From Labrys sp. WJW (GTDB lineage: Bacteria > Pseudomonadota > Alphaproteobacteria > Rhizobiales > Labraceae), in contig NZ_LYXZ01000051.1 of the NCBI RefSeq assembly GCF_001676615.1, positions 1 to 64,000 of the forward strand: a stretch of 64,000 nt of DNA. Reading direction: 5' to 3'. Positions 29,883 through 38,646 of this stretch are shown here, in pieces; the first letter of the stretch is position 1; each line of letters begins with the position of its first letter. The notes beneath the pieces were generated by a model. That model was not told the origin of the DNA. It did not search any database and worked only from the letters and a program-made list of their open reading frames with translations. The translations under genes were made by a program, and so were the position numbers.

Positions 29883-29917
29883 GGCTCGGGCGCTTGGTGA
29901 TATTGTGATGGGGCTTC

Positions 29918-30087
29918 GCCGCCCCTCACCCTTACCCTCTCCCCGTAAGGACGGGGCGAGGGGGACCTCGATGTCGCGCCGCACACAGCAAATGCGACAT
30001 CTCGCATCGAAGCGTGACGCCCGGCGCCCCTCTCCCCGCTTCTTGCGGGGGAGAGGGTAAGGGTGAGGGTGAGGGTGAGGGGCGGCG
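29918..30087. repeat. REP-like inverted element with GGGTGA tandem repeats
   Basis: A left arm around 29918-29945 (cgccgcccctcaccc...ctctcccc) is matched in inverted orientation by 30048-30087 (ggggagaggg...gaggggcggcg). The right arm includes GGGTGA three times in a row (30061-30078). Internal hairpin sequences CCCCGTAAGGACGGGG and CCCCGCTTCTTGCGGGG are present. It fills the gap between convergent amn and panB and is related to the element at 1-204. Confidence 0.75.
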
Positions 30088-30113
30088 CTTCCCGTAAACG
30101 ATCGTCGATCGCG

Positions 30114-30935
30114 CTATTTCTTCTTCATGCCATAGGTGTGTTCGGCCGCCGGGAAGCTGCGGTCGCGCACGGCTTCGGCGTAGCCCTGCACGGCTTCGCG
30201 GATCTGGTCGCCGAGCGAGCCGAAGCGCTTGACGAATTTCGGTACCCGGTCGGACAGGCCCAGCATGTCCTCCAGCACCAGCACCTGTCCGTCACAGGCC
30301 GGCGAGGCGCCGATGCCGATGGTCGGGATCGGTATGCTGGCGGAGATCTTGGCGGCGAGCGGCTCGGCGATTGCTTCGAGCACCACGGCGAAGGCCCCTG
30401 CTTCGGCGACCAGCTGGGCATCGCGCTCGATCGGGGCCCAATCGGCTTCTTCGCGCCCCTGCGCCCTGAAGGAACCGAGTGCCATGATCGATTGCGGCGT
30501 CAGACCGACATGGGCCATCACCGGCACGCCGCGCTCGGTGAGGAAGCGAATGGTGTCGGCCATGCGTTCGCCGCCTTCGAGCTTGATGGCGCCGCAACGG
30601 GTTTCCTTCAGGATTCGTGCCGCGTTATGGAAGGCCTGCTGCGGCGATTCCTCGTAGGAGCCGAACGGCATGTCGACCACCACCAGGGCATGCGAGGAGC
30701 CGCGCATCACCGCCCTGCCCTGCAGGATCATCATCTCCAGCGTCACCGGCAGCGTGGTTTCCATGCCGTGCATGACCATGCCCAGGCTGTCGCCGACCAG
30801 GATGCAGTCGACGAAGGGGTCGATGATGCGCGTGGTGTGGGTGTGATAGGAGGTGAGAACCACGATCGGTTCTCCTCCCTTGCGCAGGCGTATCTGCGGC
30901 GCGGTGACTCGCTGTGACTGATTTTGAACGGACAC
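30114..30935 (-). CDS. panB: 3-methyl-2-oxobutanoate hydroxymethyltransferase
   Basis: A 273-residue enzyme forming ketopantoate from alpha-ketoisovalerate and methylene-tetrahydrofolate, the first step of pantothenate synthesis. Diagnostic stretches are VLTSYHTHTTRIIDPFVD, LVGDSLGMVMHGMETTLPVT, KLEGGERMADTI and the catalytic Glu in VLEAIAEPLAAKIS. A GTG start at 30935 is supported by AGGAGG 6 bases upstream; the open frame to 31001 is not. coaD, also for CoA, is elsewhere in the window. Confidence 0.95.
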   Translation of the reverse strand: MSVQNQSQRVTAPQIRLRKGGEPIVVLTSYHTHTTRIIDPFVDCILVGDSLGMVMHGMETTLPVTLEMMILQGRAVMRGSSHALVVVDMPFGSYEESPQQAFHNAARILKETRCGAIKLEGGERMADTIRFLTERGVPVMAHVGLTPQSIMALGSFRAQGREEADWAPIERDAQLVAEAGAFAVVLEAIAEPLAAKISASIPIPTIGIGASPACDGQVLVLEDMLGLSDRVPKFVKRFGSLGDQIREAVQGYAEAVRDRSFPAAEHTYGMKKK

Positions 30936-31278
30936 GAAATTCCTCCTGGGCGCCGAAAGGCCGGTGCTGATGTTACAGGCCGGCTGCGACGCCCTAATCA
31001 TGGGCCGGAAGGATTCGATGCTCCTCCCGACGAAGAACGCTGGCGGTCACCCCAAACAACCTCGGCGCGACACCGCCTAGCCGTGGGACGACACAGCAAT
31101 CCTCGAAAAGCGTCATGGCGTAAAGCGCCAGGCCCGAATATTCCCGTCCCTTGCCTTCTCTTGTTGTCGCACTGCAGCATCGTAGCATCCCCAATCAGGC
31201 TTTGCTCGGCTCTAGTGGGGCGCCTTAACCATATTCGTGAACTTTTCAGGGCGCTGCATCGACCCCAGCTGCATCTTC

Positions 31279-31294
31279 GTTAACAAATGGTTAA
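31279..31294. promoter_or_regulatory. CtrA-type binding site upstream of a membrane-protein gene
   Basis: On the minus strand this reads TTAACCATTTGTTAAC, an exact match to the CtrA consensus TTAA-N7-TTAAC. A half-site TTAACCAT lies at 31225-31232. It lies 112 bases before the ATG at 31406. Nothing else is seen in the 31002-31390 gap. Confidence 0.6.
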
Positions 31295-31405
31295 AGAATT
31301 TGTTTGCGCAGGCACTCCTCCGGACGCTATCTTTTCCGCTCTCGCGGCTGGATGGCCTTTTTCACGTCACAGTGGGTGCCCGTGTAGCGTTTGGGTGGGA
31401 ACGAT

Positions 31406-32860
31406 ATGGCTGAACCCCTGAAGAAAGACGAGGCTCTCGCGGCCGCTGTTCGCGAAGCATTTCAGCGCCATATGGAAAATGCGCGCTTGGCTGCGGAGGC
31501 TTTGAAAGAAAAGCAGGCTGCGGCTACGGCGCAGCGTGCTGCTTCCTCGCCTGCTCGTGATCCGCGACTGATCGTGCCCAAGCCGGCCAATGAAGCCGGT
31601 GCGGCGGGGATAAAGGCGGTCGCCGAGACGAACGAAGCCAAGCCGGCGCGAGACGAGCCGACGCAAGGCAAGTCGAGCGAATCGAGGCCGGCCGAGGTCA
31701 AGCCTTCTTCCCCTTCCCTCAATCACCTGGTTGCGCTGGCGTCGCCGCCGAAGGAGCCTGCGTCCCGCCCCGCCGAGGCGCCGCTCCCCGAAGCCGAAGC
31801 CGAAGCGAAGCTCGTACCGACACCCGAGGCTCCGTCTTCACCTGCTGCCGTGCAGGCAGATCCCGCGCCGGCAGTGGAGGACAGTGCTGACGACAATGGC
31901 TTCGATTTCGGTGAGGCGCTCTTCATAGAGATCGCGCCCGAAGCGGAAAGGAAGCCGCAGGTCGAACCGCCGAAGATGCCGCGTGCGGCGTCGCTGGACA
32001 CGCCTGCTCCCGCCCCCGAGCAGCCAGGCCCCGAGGCCGAGCAAGCCTTCGAATTCCGTGGTCCGCCTTCGCGCGAGCGGCCGCGGATGTCGACGGTAAG
32101 CGCGACGGCCGAGCCGCCGCAGGATCTGGACTTGAGAAATGGCGGCAGTTCACCGGCAGCATATGCCGATGCTGCAGCGACGCCCGTTGCTCCTACGGTC
32201 AAGGAAGAAAAACCGGTCATGCCGCAGCTGGCGCCGGCGCGGAAACCCACGCGCTTCGGTGTCAATCCGGCGGTCAATGCCAACGAGACGCGCGTTTCCC
32301 GGCGCAGTTGGGCAAAGATCAAGCTTCCACCGGCCCTGATCGCTTCCGCATTGCTCGCGGCCGGCATCGCAGCAGTCGGAGCCTATTTCTGGGCCAATCC
32401 GGACAAGCTGCAATCCTTGGGCAGCATGGTCGCGCCGCCCGCCTCGACGCCGCCGGAAACCAAGGTTGCCGCGGCACCTGCTCCAACTCCTTCTCCCGCG
32501 CCGGCACCGAGCGTCACTTCTCCGGCCTCGGCGCCCGCCCCTGCCCCGTCGAGTGCGACGCGTAGCGTCAGCACCATCGCCATTACCGTGGACGAGGTCG
32601 ATCAGGCCGTGCAGTCGGCCCGTGAGTTATTGGCCAGCGGTGACGTGATCGGGGCGAGGGAAGCCCTGGAATCCTATCGAAGCGGCTCCGATCCACGTGC
32701 CTTGTTCGCCCTGGCCGAGACCTATGATCCGGCCATCGTCAAGGACGCCTCCCAGGCGAATGCGGCACAGGCAAAGGCTTTCTACGAAGCTGCTGCCAAG
32801 GCGGGCTCCCAGGATACGGCCGAGCGCCTTGCCCGTCTCGCTTTGGTCCATGCGAACTGA
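31406..32860 (+). CDS. Proline/alanine-rich single-span membrane protein with SEL1-like C-terminus
   Basis: A 484-residue protein I cannot assign to a named gene. Residues 1-300 are low complexity (Ala, Pro, Glu). One membrane segment lies near residues 308-330 (PPALIASALLAAGIAAVGAYFW). A second Pro/Ala linker precedes a helical C-terminus (ALFALAETYDP and AKAFYEAAAKAGS) resembling a SEL1/TPR repeat. This topology, with a cytoplasmic disordered region and a periplasmic repeat domain, recalls envelope or polarity proteins, but that is inference. TTG 31391 is in frame; ATG 31406 is preferred. Confidence 0.7.
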   Translation: MAEPLKKDEALAAAVREAFQRHMENARLAAEALKEKQAAATAQRAASSPARDPRLIVPKPANEAGAAGIKAVAETNEAKPARDEPTQGKSSESRPAEVKPSSPSLNHLVALASPPKEPASRPAEAPLPEAEAEAKLVPTPEAPSSPAAVQADPAPAVEDSADDNGFDFGEALFIEIAPEAERKPQVEPPKMPRAASLDTPAPAPEQPGPEAEQAFEFRGPPSRERPRMSTVSATAEPPQDLDLRNGGSSPAAYADAAATPVAPTVKEEKPVMPQLAPARKPTRFGVNPAVNANETRVSRRSWAKIKLPPALIASALLAAGIAAVGAYFWANPDKLQSLGSMVAPPASTPPETKVAAAPAPTPSPAPAPSVTSPASAPAPAPSSATRSVSTIAITVDEVDQAVQSARELLASGDVIGAREALESYRSGSDPRALFALAETYDPAIVKDASQANAAQAKAFYEAAAKAGSQDTAERLARLALVHAN

Positions 32861-32902
32861 CCTGACATCCCAAAAGCACAACGCGCCTTGGCGTAAATAA
32901 TT

Positions 32903-32942
32903 ACAGCGCCGGATCCGATTTCGAGATCGGATCCGGCGCTGT
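32903..32942. terminator. Perfect 17-bp stem between convergent genes
   Basis: ACAGCGCCGGATCCGAT (32903-32919) pairs exactly with 32926-32942 around a 6-base loop. It sits 42 bases after the membrane-protein stop and 38 before the mntH stop. There is no strong T tract, but a two-way transcription-stop role fits the convergent setting. Confidence 0.6.
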
Positions 32943-32979
32943 AGCAACGGCTGTGGCACGCGTCATGCCTTTCGCTGAG

Positions 32980-34344
32980 TCAGGCGCCTGTGAAGGTGTC
33001 GACCAGCAGCTTGATATCCAAGACCAGGATGACGCCCGCGATCACCCAGGAGAGCATCGTCAGCCAGATCGGCGTGACGAAGGCGCCCATCTTGCGCTTG
33101 TCCGAGACGAAGCGAACCAGCGGGATGATCGCGAAGGGCAGTTGCATCGACAAGATCACCTGGCTGAGCACCAGCAGCTTGTTGGTGCCCTGATCGCCGT
33201 AGAGGGCGGTGACGGCGACCACCGGCACGATGGCGATGCCGCGCGTGATCAGCCGGCGCGCCCAATCGGGAATGCGCAGGTGGAGGAACCCTTCCATCAC
33301 GATCTGACCGGCGAGCGTGGCGGTTACCGTCGAGTTGACGCCCGAGGCCAGCAGGGCAACCGCAAGCAGCGTGGAGGCGATGCCGACACCGAGCATCGGC
33401 GACAGCAATTGATAGGCCTGCTCGATCTCCTCGACATCGGTCCGGCCATTCTGATGGAACACGGTTGCTGCCGTGATCAGGATCGCCGCGTTCACGAAGA
33501 GGGCCAGCATCAGCGCGATGGTGCTGTCGGTCACGGCCCAGCGGATGGCCGAGCGCTTGCCTTCCTCCGTGCGCTCATAGGCGCGGGTCTGCACGATCGA
33601 TGAATGCAAATAGAGGTTGTGCGGCATCACGGTGGCACCGATGATGCCGATGGCGATGTAGAGAGCCTCGGGGTTGGTGACGACCTTGGCCTGCGGCAGG
33701 AACCCGCCGACGATATCGTGGATTGCGGGGGCGGCCAGGATGATCTGGATGATGAAGCAGCCGAAGATCACGATCAAAAGGCCGATCACGAAGGCTTCCA
33801 GCGTCCTGAAGCCACGCTGCATCAGCATCAGCACCAGGAAGACGTCGACCGCCGTGATGATGGCGCCATAGACCAGGGGAATGCCGAACAGGAGATTGAG
33901 GGCGATGGCCGTGCCGATGACCTCGGCGAGGTCACAGGCGATGATCGCCAACTCGCAGGCGAACCAGAGCATGAGGTTCACCGGGCGGGAATAGTGGTCA
34001 CGGCAAGCTTGGGCGAGATCGCGCCCCGTGACGATGCCGAGCCGCGCCGCCAGAGCCTGCAGCACGATGGCCATCAGGTTCGACAGCAGGATCACGCTCA
34101 GTAGCGTATAGCCGAATTTCGAGCCGCCGGCGATGTCGGTTGCCCAATTGCCCGGGTCCATGTAGCCGACGGACACCATGTAGCCCGGACCAAGAAAGGC
34201 CAGGAACCGGCGCACCCACAAACCCGTCTTCGGCACGGGAATGCTGGCATTCATCGTCCCCAGGCTTGGCCGCCGTTCTTCGTCGGGAGCCACACGCCAG
34301 CCCCCCTGCTCGGCCGAGGCCGCTCCCGCACCATCCGCACTCAT
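32980..34344 (-). CDS. mntH: NRAMP-family Mn2+ transporter MntH
   Basis: A 454-residue proton-coupled divalent-metal importer with about eleven membrane segments. TM1 carries the DPGN metal-binding motif (GYMDPGNWATDIAGG) and TM6 the MPHNLYLHSS motif with its Met and His. The start at 34344 is favoured by GGAGAAGGG just upstream; upstream Mets at 34371/34374 lack a spaced ribosome binding site and lie nearer the operator. It is divergent from mntR; the shared gap contains a palindrome matching MntR boxes, so repression by Mn2+-MntR is likely. Confidence 0.95.
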   Translation of the reverse strand: MSADGAGAASAEQGGWRVAPDEERRPSLGTMNASIPVPKTGLWVRRFLAFLGPGYMVSVGYMDPGNWATDIAGGSKFGYTLLSVILLSNLMAIVLQALAARLGIVTGRDLAQACRDHYSRPVNLMLWFACELAIIACDLAEVIGTAIALNLLFGIPLVYGAIITAVDVFLVLMLMQRGFRTLEAFVIGLLIVIFGCFIIQIILAAPAIHDIVGGFLPQAKVVTNPEALYIAIGIIGATVMPHNLYLHSSIVQTRAYERTEEGKRSAIRWAVTDSTIALMLALFVNAAILITAATVFHQNGRTDVEEIEQAYQLLSPMLGVGIASTLLAVALLASGVNSTVTATLAGQIVMEGFLHLRIPDWARRLITRGIAIVPVVAVTALYGDQGTNKLLVLSQVILSMQLPFAIIPLVRFVSDKRKMGAFVTPIWLTMLSWVIAGVILVLDIKLLVDTFTGA

Positions 34345-34388
34345 ACCCTTCTCCACCACGATATTCCGCATCATTCCATCTCGATGAA

Positions 34389-34404
34389 TATAGCATATGC
34401 TATA
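34389..34404. promoter_or_regulatory. Likely MntR operator between mntH and mntR
   Basis: TATAGCATATGCTATA is a perfect 16-bp palindrome. Its ATAGC-N4-GCTAT half-sites match those of the E. coli MntR box. It lies about 45 bases upstream of the mntH start and 165 before mntR. Confidence 0.8.
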
Positions 34405-34569
34405 CTCTAAAGATTGGTCAATGGATAAACGCCAAGGCTGTATTTCATCGCCGCCATTGATAAGGCTACGCGGATCGGGCATACCCGCAGTTGCAATGTT
34501 GCAAACCGAGTTGGTGGCGACCGTTCGTTGCCTTGGGATGCACACCGGAATCAACTTAGGAGAGCCGGC

Positions 34570-35025
34570 ATGAAACGTTCCGCTGCGCTTTCACCCCCCG
34601 AACCCGGCCTGGTCGACGCCGTCGTCCATGTCGAGAGTTTCCGCCAGGCGCGCGAAGCACGCCGCCTCGAACTGATCGAGGACTATGTCGAACTGATCGC
34701 CGACCTGATCAGCGACGGCGGCGAAGCCAGGCAGGTCGATATCGCCGCCCGTCTCGGCGTGGCCCAGCCAACCGTCGCCAAAATGCTCAAACGGCTGGCG
34801 GACGAAGGTTTCGTGGCCCAGCGCCCCTATCGCGGCGTGTTTCTCACCGAAGCGGGCCAGGCGCTCGCCGAGGCCAGCCGTGAGCGCCACCATATCGTCG
34901 AGGCTTTCCTGCTGGCGCTTGGAATCGACGCGGATACCGCCCGGCGGGATGCCGAGGGCATCGAACACCATGTCAGCAAGGCTACCCTCGACGCCTTTTC
35001 GCGCTTCGTCAAAACCAAGGCTTAG
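34570..35025 (+). CDS. mntR: Manganese-responsive transcriptional regulator MntR (DtxR family)
   Basis: A 151-residue DtxR/MntR-type regulator. A winged helix spans about residues 30-85 (QVDIAARLGVAQPTVAKMLKRLADEGFV is the recognition-helix region). The metal-binding dimerisation domain includes ERHHIVEAFLLALGI and EGIEHHVS, whose His/Glu residues match MntR metal ligands. TAGGAG precedes ATG 34570. It lacks an SH3-like third domain, as MntR does. It should repress divergent mntH via the palindrome at 34389. Confidence 0.93.
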   Translation: MKRSAALSPPEPGLVDAVVHVESFRQAREARRLELIEDYVELIADLISDGGEARQVDIAARLGVAQPTVAKMLKRLADEGFVAQRPYRGVFLTEAGQALAEASRERHHIVEAFLLALGIDADTARRDAEGIEHHVSKATLDAFSRFVKTKA

Positions 35026-35394
35026 GGACGATCGTCAGCCGTTTCTTCGCGTTTTGCCGGGGTGAAATTTCTGTTCCTCGACGATTTCGGCCGGCACGAA
35101 TGGCGTCGTCGGTCGATCGGCAGCGGCCTCGAGCTGGGTCGGACTGGCTGCCGCAGCTGGGTCGGCGCCGAATATAAGCCGCTACGGAGCATGCTAGGAA
35201 AAAGAGGAAATTGCTTGTCCGCGCGCGTTCGAGTGCTGTCTTGCACGACGGAGGCGCAACGCAATCGGAACGAACCGGCCAGCCACGTTGATCGATTCTT
35301 TCGTTTTAGCTGTGTCTCCGGCACGATTTTTGCTCGTTTCCAACGCAGAGGTGGTTTATGGACCGCCTGAAAAACCTGTCGACCGAGAACCCAG
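35026..35394 (+). other. Intergenic region before the PEP-carboxylase-like gene
   Basis: About 370 bases, less GC-rich than the flanks. A short open frame (35062-35370) has no recognisable protein character. Promoter elements for 35395 are presumably here, but I see no convincing boxes or repeats. Confidence 0.5.
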
Positions 35395-38253
35395 ATGGAT
35401 GCACCCTTGCCGGAGCTTGGACCTGACGACCGTATCGTCGAGCTCGAACGTTTCTGCCGCGACAAGCTCGATAGCGCCCGCGCCAAACTGGTTGACGAGC
35501 CGCGCTACAACCCGGTGGCCCAACTGGCCTTCGAATTGTCGCGTGAGCTCGAAGCCGGGCGCTTGACGCGGGAGGATTTCGAGGCCCTGGCGCTACGCCT
35601 CAGCCAGGAGACCTTCGCTGCACGCGCCAAAGCCTTGCGGGACTATGTCGGTCCGCTCGATATGGCGGGCAACCGCAAGAGCCTGCGCCGTGTTGCCGAG
35701 CATTTGCTCGCAACTGGTCGCCGCGGCGTTTCCAGTGCCTCCCCATTGGCGCGCACCCAGCTCGGCATCGTCTTCACCGGGCATCCCACCTTCCTGCTTT
35801 CCAGCGCCAATCGGACGCGTCTGGCGCAGATGGCCGGCGGTGGCGAGGCATCGCTGCCTGATGCATTGATGGCACCGGACAACCCGATCACCCTGCAGGT
35901 CGAGCATGAGGCGGCGATGGTCGCCCTCGATGCGGCCAAGACGGCGATCGGTGAATTTGCACGTGTCGTCGCCGAAGTCCTGCGCGAGCGGCGGTCGCCG
36001 GAATGGCGCGCCGTCACGGTCGGCTATGCCGGTCTGGGCACCTGGATCGGCTATGATCTCGATGGACGCACCGATATTCGCTGGATCGATTCCTTCCGTT
36101 TTCGCCTCGCGGAAAAGCAGCACCAGATCGATCGCTATCTCGGCGAGGTCGTGCGCATTGCCGACCAGGTCGGGCCGGATTCGCAGACCGCACAGCGTCT
36201 CGAAGAACTGACCGCGCGGATCGAGCGTACGCGCGCCTGGAACGCCGACATTCTCGAAGCCTTCAACCAATCGCCGCTCGACCGCCCCGCACTCCGGCAG
36301 GCGGCCGATCTCCTCACCGCACGCCATGCGGATGCGGCTACCAGTGTTCGGCCCTACATCGCGCTGATCGACATCGCGATCGCCGATGCGCCGCCCGAGA
36401 TCGCGCTCGACCTCGTTGCGCTGCGCAGCGAAATGCTGACCCTCGGCTTCGGGGTCGGCGAAGTGCATATGCGCATCAATGCCACGCAATTGCACAATGC
36501 CATGCGCCAGCATCTCGATATCGATTCGGAGGAGAACATCACCTCCCGATCGATGCTGGAACGCCTGGCGACATTCATTCGCGAAGCCCAGCCGGTCTCC
36601 GTCAATTTCGGCTCGCTCGATATCGAGCAGAAGACGGCGCTGCGCCAATTCGTGCTGGCGGCACAGATCCTCAAACATGTCGACCGGGATTCGAGCATCC
36701 GTCTGCTCATCGCCGAATGCGAGGCCCCGGCGACGGTGATGGCCGCGGTCTATTTTGCCCGCTTGTTCGGTGTCGAGGACAAGCTCGACGTTTCGCCCCT
36801 GTTCGAGACACCGACGGCGCTGGAAGGCGCGTCGCGATTCTTCGACGTGCTGTTCGGTATCGAGGAATATCGTCAGGCGGTACGCCGGCGGGGCCGGCTA
36901 GCGATCCAGACCGGTTTTTCGGATTCGGGCCGCTTCATGGGCCAGGTTACCGCGGCACTGGCGATCGAACGTCTGCACGGGCAATTGGCCAGAGCCTGCG
37001 AGCGCCACCGGCTGACGGATGTCGAAGTCCTGATCTTCGACACGCATGGCGAATCGGCCGGCCGTGGCGCCCATCCGGGAAGTTTCGAAGACCGAGCCTT
37101 CTATGTGATGAGTCCCTGGGCGCGTCGCGAGTTCGAAAGCCGGGGCATTGCCCTCAAGCATGAGATCAGCTTTCAGGGGGGCGACGGCTTCGTCTATTTC
37201 GAAACGCCCGAACTCGCCCTCGCCACGCTGACGCGCATGCTGGAGGCCGAAGTGGCCTGGCGGGAAATGCCGGCCAGCGACGATCCCTTCTATTCCAACA
37301 CCACCTTTTCCTTCGACTTCTTCCGCAGGCTTGCCTCTTTTCATAGCAAACTGCTCGATGATCATGCTTATCACCGGGCACTCGGTTCTTTTGCCCAGGG
37401 CCTGCTGAACGAAACCGGTTCGCGCAAGTCGCGGCGTCAGTTCGACGTTTCCGGGGGCGAGGTACACCAGGTCCGGCGCATCAGGGCCATTCCTCACAAT
37501 GCCATCCTGCAGCAACTCGGCCACCCCGCCACGGTGATCGCCGGCTTCGGCACGGCGCTGCGCGGCGATGAGGATCGCTTCATCGACACCTTCGCCAAAT
37601 CGGACCGGCTGCGTCGCCTGACTTCGCATGTCGTGCATATGAAGCGGCGCTCCAGCATCAAGGCACTGGCCGCCTTCTCGACCCTGTTCGACCGTTCCTT
37701 CTGGTCGACGCGACCCTATGCTGGAGCCGAGCCGCATTTGGCCGAGCCCTGCCTGTTCATCACCCAATTGCTGGAGGATGATGACCGGGCCGCCTCGATC
37801 AACGAATTGGCGGTGAGGCTACGGCTCGATGCCATTGCACTGCATCGCCTGCTCGACCTTGCCGGGCAGGACCTGGGCAAATCGATCTCGGAAAACCGGG
37901 AGAGGCTCGACATGCTGCAGGCGGTACGCCTTGCCCTGCTCCAGCACATATTGCTGATGGCAGCGCGGGTGCCGAAATTCTCCACGCGCAACGATGTCTC
38001 GCGCGAGGACATCATGGAATTGATCTTCAGCCTGCGCATTCCCGAAGCGGTGGCGCTGCTGCGCGATGCCTATCCGGTGAATGGGCTGACCATGGAAGGC
38101 TATAGTCTCGCCGAGACTTTCAGCTATCCGGGCGACGCCCCCTCGAACTATGCGGCGCTCACGCGCAATCTTATCGATCCGATCGAAAGAACCTATCGGA
38201 CGATCCTCGCCATCGGCGCCGCCATCGCGCTCGAGTTCGGGGCTCACGGCTAA
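35395..38253 (+). CDS. Phosphoenolpyruvate carboxylase-like protein with altered active site
   Basis: A 952-residue protein with the overall length and motif order of PEP carboxylase, which makes oxaloacetate from PEP and bicarbonate. The key motifs are changed: FTGHPTF (residue ~130) replaces TAHPTE, keeping the His; GTWIGYDLDGRTD replaces SWMGGDRDGNP; GFSDSGRF (~506) has Arg for the catalytic Lys; FDTHGESAGRGAHPG (~548) has His where FHGRGG has Arg, keeping only the second Arg. The C-terminal NTG end is missing. Fold homology looks real; carboxylase activity is doubtful. It has a hairpin terminator downstream. Confidence 0.75.
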   Translation: MDAPLPELGPDDRIVELERFCRDKLDSARAKLVDEPRYNPVAQLAFELSRELEAGRLTREDFEALALRLSQETFAARAKALRDYVGPLDMAGNRKSLRRVAEHLLATGRRGVSSASPLARTQLGIVFTGHPTFLLSSANRTRLAQMAGGGEASLPDALMAPDNPITLQVEHEAAMVALDAAKTAIGEFARVVAEVLRERRSPEWRAVTVGYAGLGTWIGYDLDGRTDIRWIDSFRFRLAEKQHQIDRYLGEVVRIADQVGPDSQTAQRLEELTARIERTRAWNADILEAFNQSPLDRPALRQAADLLTARHADAATSVRPYIALIDIAIADAPPEIALDLVALRSEMLTLGFGVGEVHMRINATQLHNAMRQHLDIDSEENITSRSMLERLATFIREAQPVSVNFGSLDIEQKTALRQFVLAAQILKHVDRDSSIRLLIAECEAPATVMAAVYFARLFGVEDKLDVSPLFETPTALEGASRFFDVLFGIEEYRQAVRRRGRLAIQTGFSDSGRFMGQVTAALAIERLHGQLARACERHRLTDVEVLIFDTHGESAGRGAHPGSFEDRAFYVMSPWARREFESRGIALKHEISFQGGDGFVYFETPELALATLTRMLEAEVAWREMPASDDPFYSNTTFSFDFFRRLASFHSKLLDDHAYHRALGSFAQGLLNETGSRKSRRQFDVSGGEVHQVRRIRAIPHNAILQQLGHPATVIAGFGTALRGDEDRFIDTFAKSDRLRRLTSHVVHMKRRSSIKALAAFSTLFDRSFWSTRPYAGAEPHLAEPCLFITQLLEDDDRAASINELAVRLRLDAIALHRLLDLAGQDLGKSISENRERLDMLQAVRLALLQHILLMAARVPKFSTRNDVSREDIMELIFSLRIPEAVALLRDAYPVNGLTMEGYSLAETFSYPGDAPSNYAALTRNLIDPIERTYRTILAIGAAIALEFGAHG

Positions 38254-38308
38254 AGTTGAGAATGATGGCGATTCCGTCGCATCGCGATTTTCTCGCTTGC
38301 AAGCAAAA

Positions 38309-38340
38309 GGGCCGGCCATCGCTGGCCGGCCCCTTTCTCT
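38309..38340 (+). terminator. Rho-independent terminator after the PEPC-like gene
   Basis: GGGCCGGCCA (38309-38318), loop TCGC, TGGCCGGCCC (38323-38332), then CTTTCTCT. It lies 55 bases past the stop, facing convergent copper-chaperone gene 38354-38557. Confidence 0.75.
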
Positions 38341-38353
38341 GTTGGCCTGGCAA

Positions 38354-38557
38354 TCAGGCCGGCAACTTTTCGTTCTCGTAGCCGGCCTCGGCGATTGCCG
38401 CGCGCAATTTCGCCTCGTCGGCGGCGCTTGCCACTTTGACGGTCTGCGTCCCGAGGTCGATTTCGACGCCAGCGCCGGGATCGATCGCCTTCAGCGCTCC
38501 CGTAATCGTCTTGGCGCAATGGCCGCAGCTCATTTCTGGTATTTTCAACGTGATCAT
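38354..38557 (-). CDS. Heavy-metal-associated domain protein, CopZ-like copper chaperone
   Basis: A 67-residue stand-alone HMA domain. The metal-binding motif is MSCGHCAKTI (MxCxxC, residues 9-14), followed by the expected beta-alpha-beta pattern and the end AIAEAGYE. It probably delivers Cu(I) or a similar ion to a P-type ATPase encoded elsewhere; no copper exporter is in the window. Confidence 0.88.
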   Translation of the reverse strand: MITLKIPEMSCGHCAKTITGALKAIDPGAGVEIDLGTQTVKVASAADEAKLRAAIAEAGYENEKLPA

Positions 38558-38646
38558 GCGAGGTCTCCAATCGATGAAGGCCTTGTAGGGCTTGCCATCA
38601 TTGTAAGGTCAAGCGCCTTTTTGGACGCTCCCCTTTGCTCAAGCAG

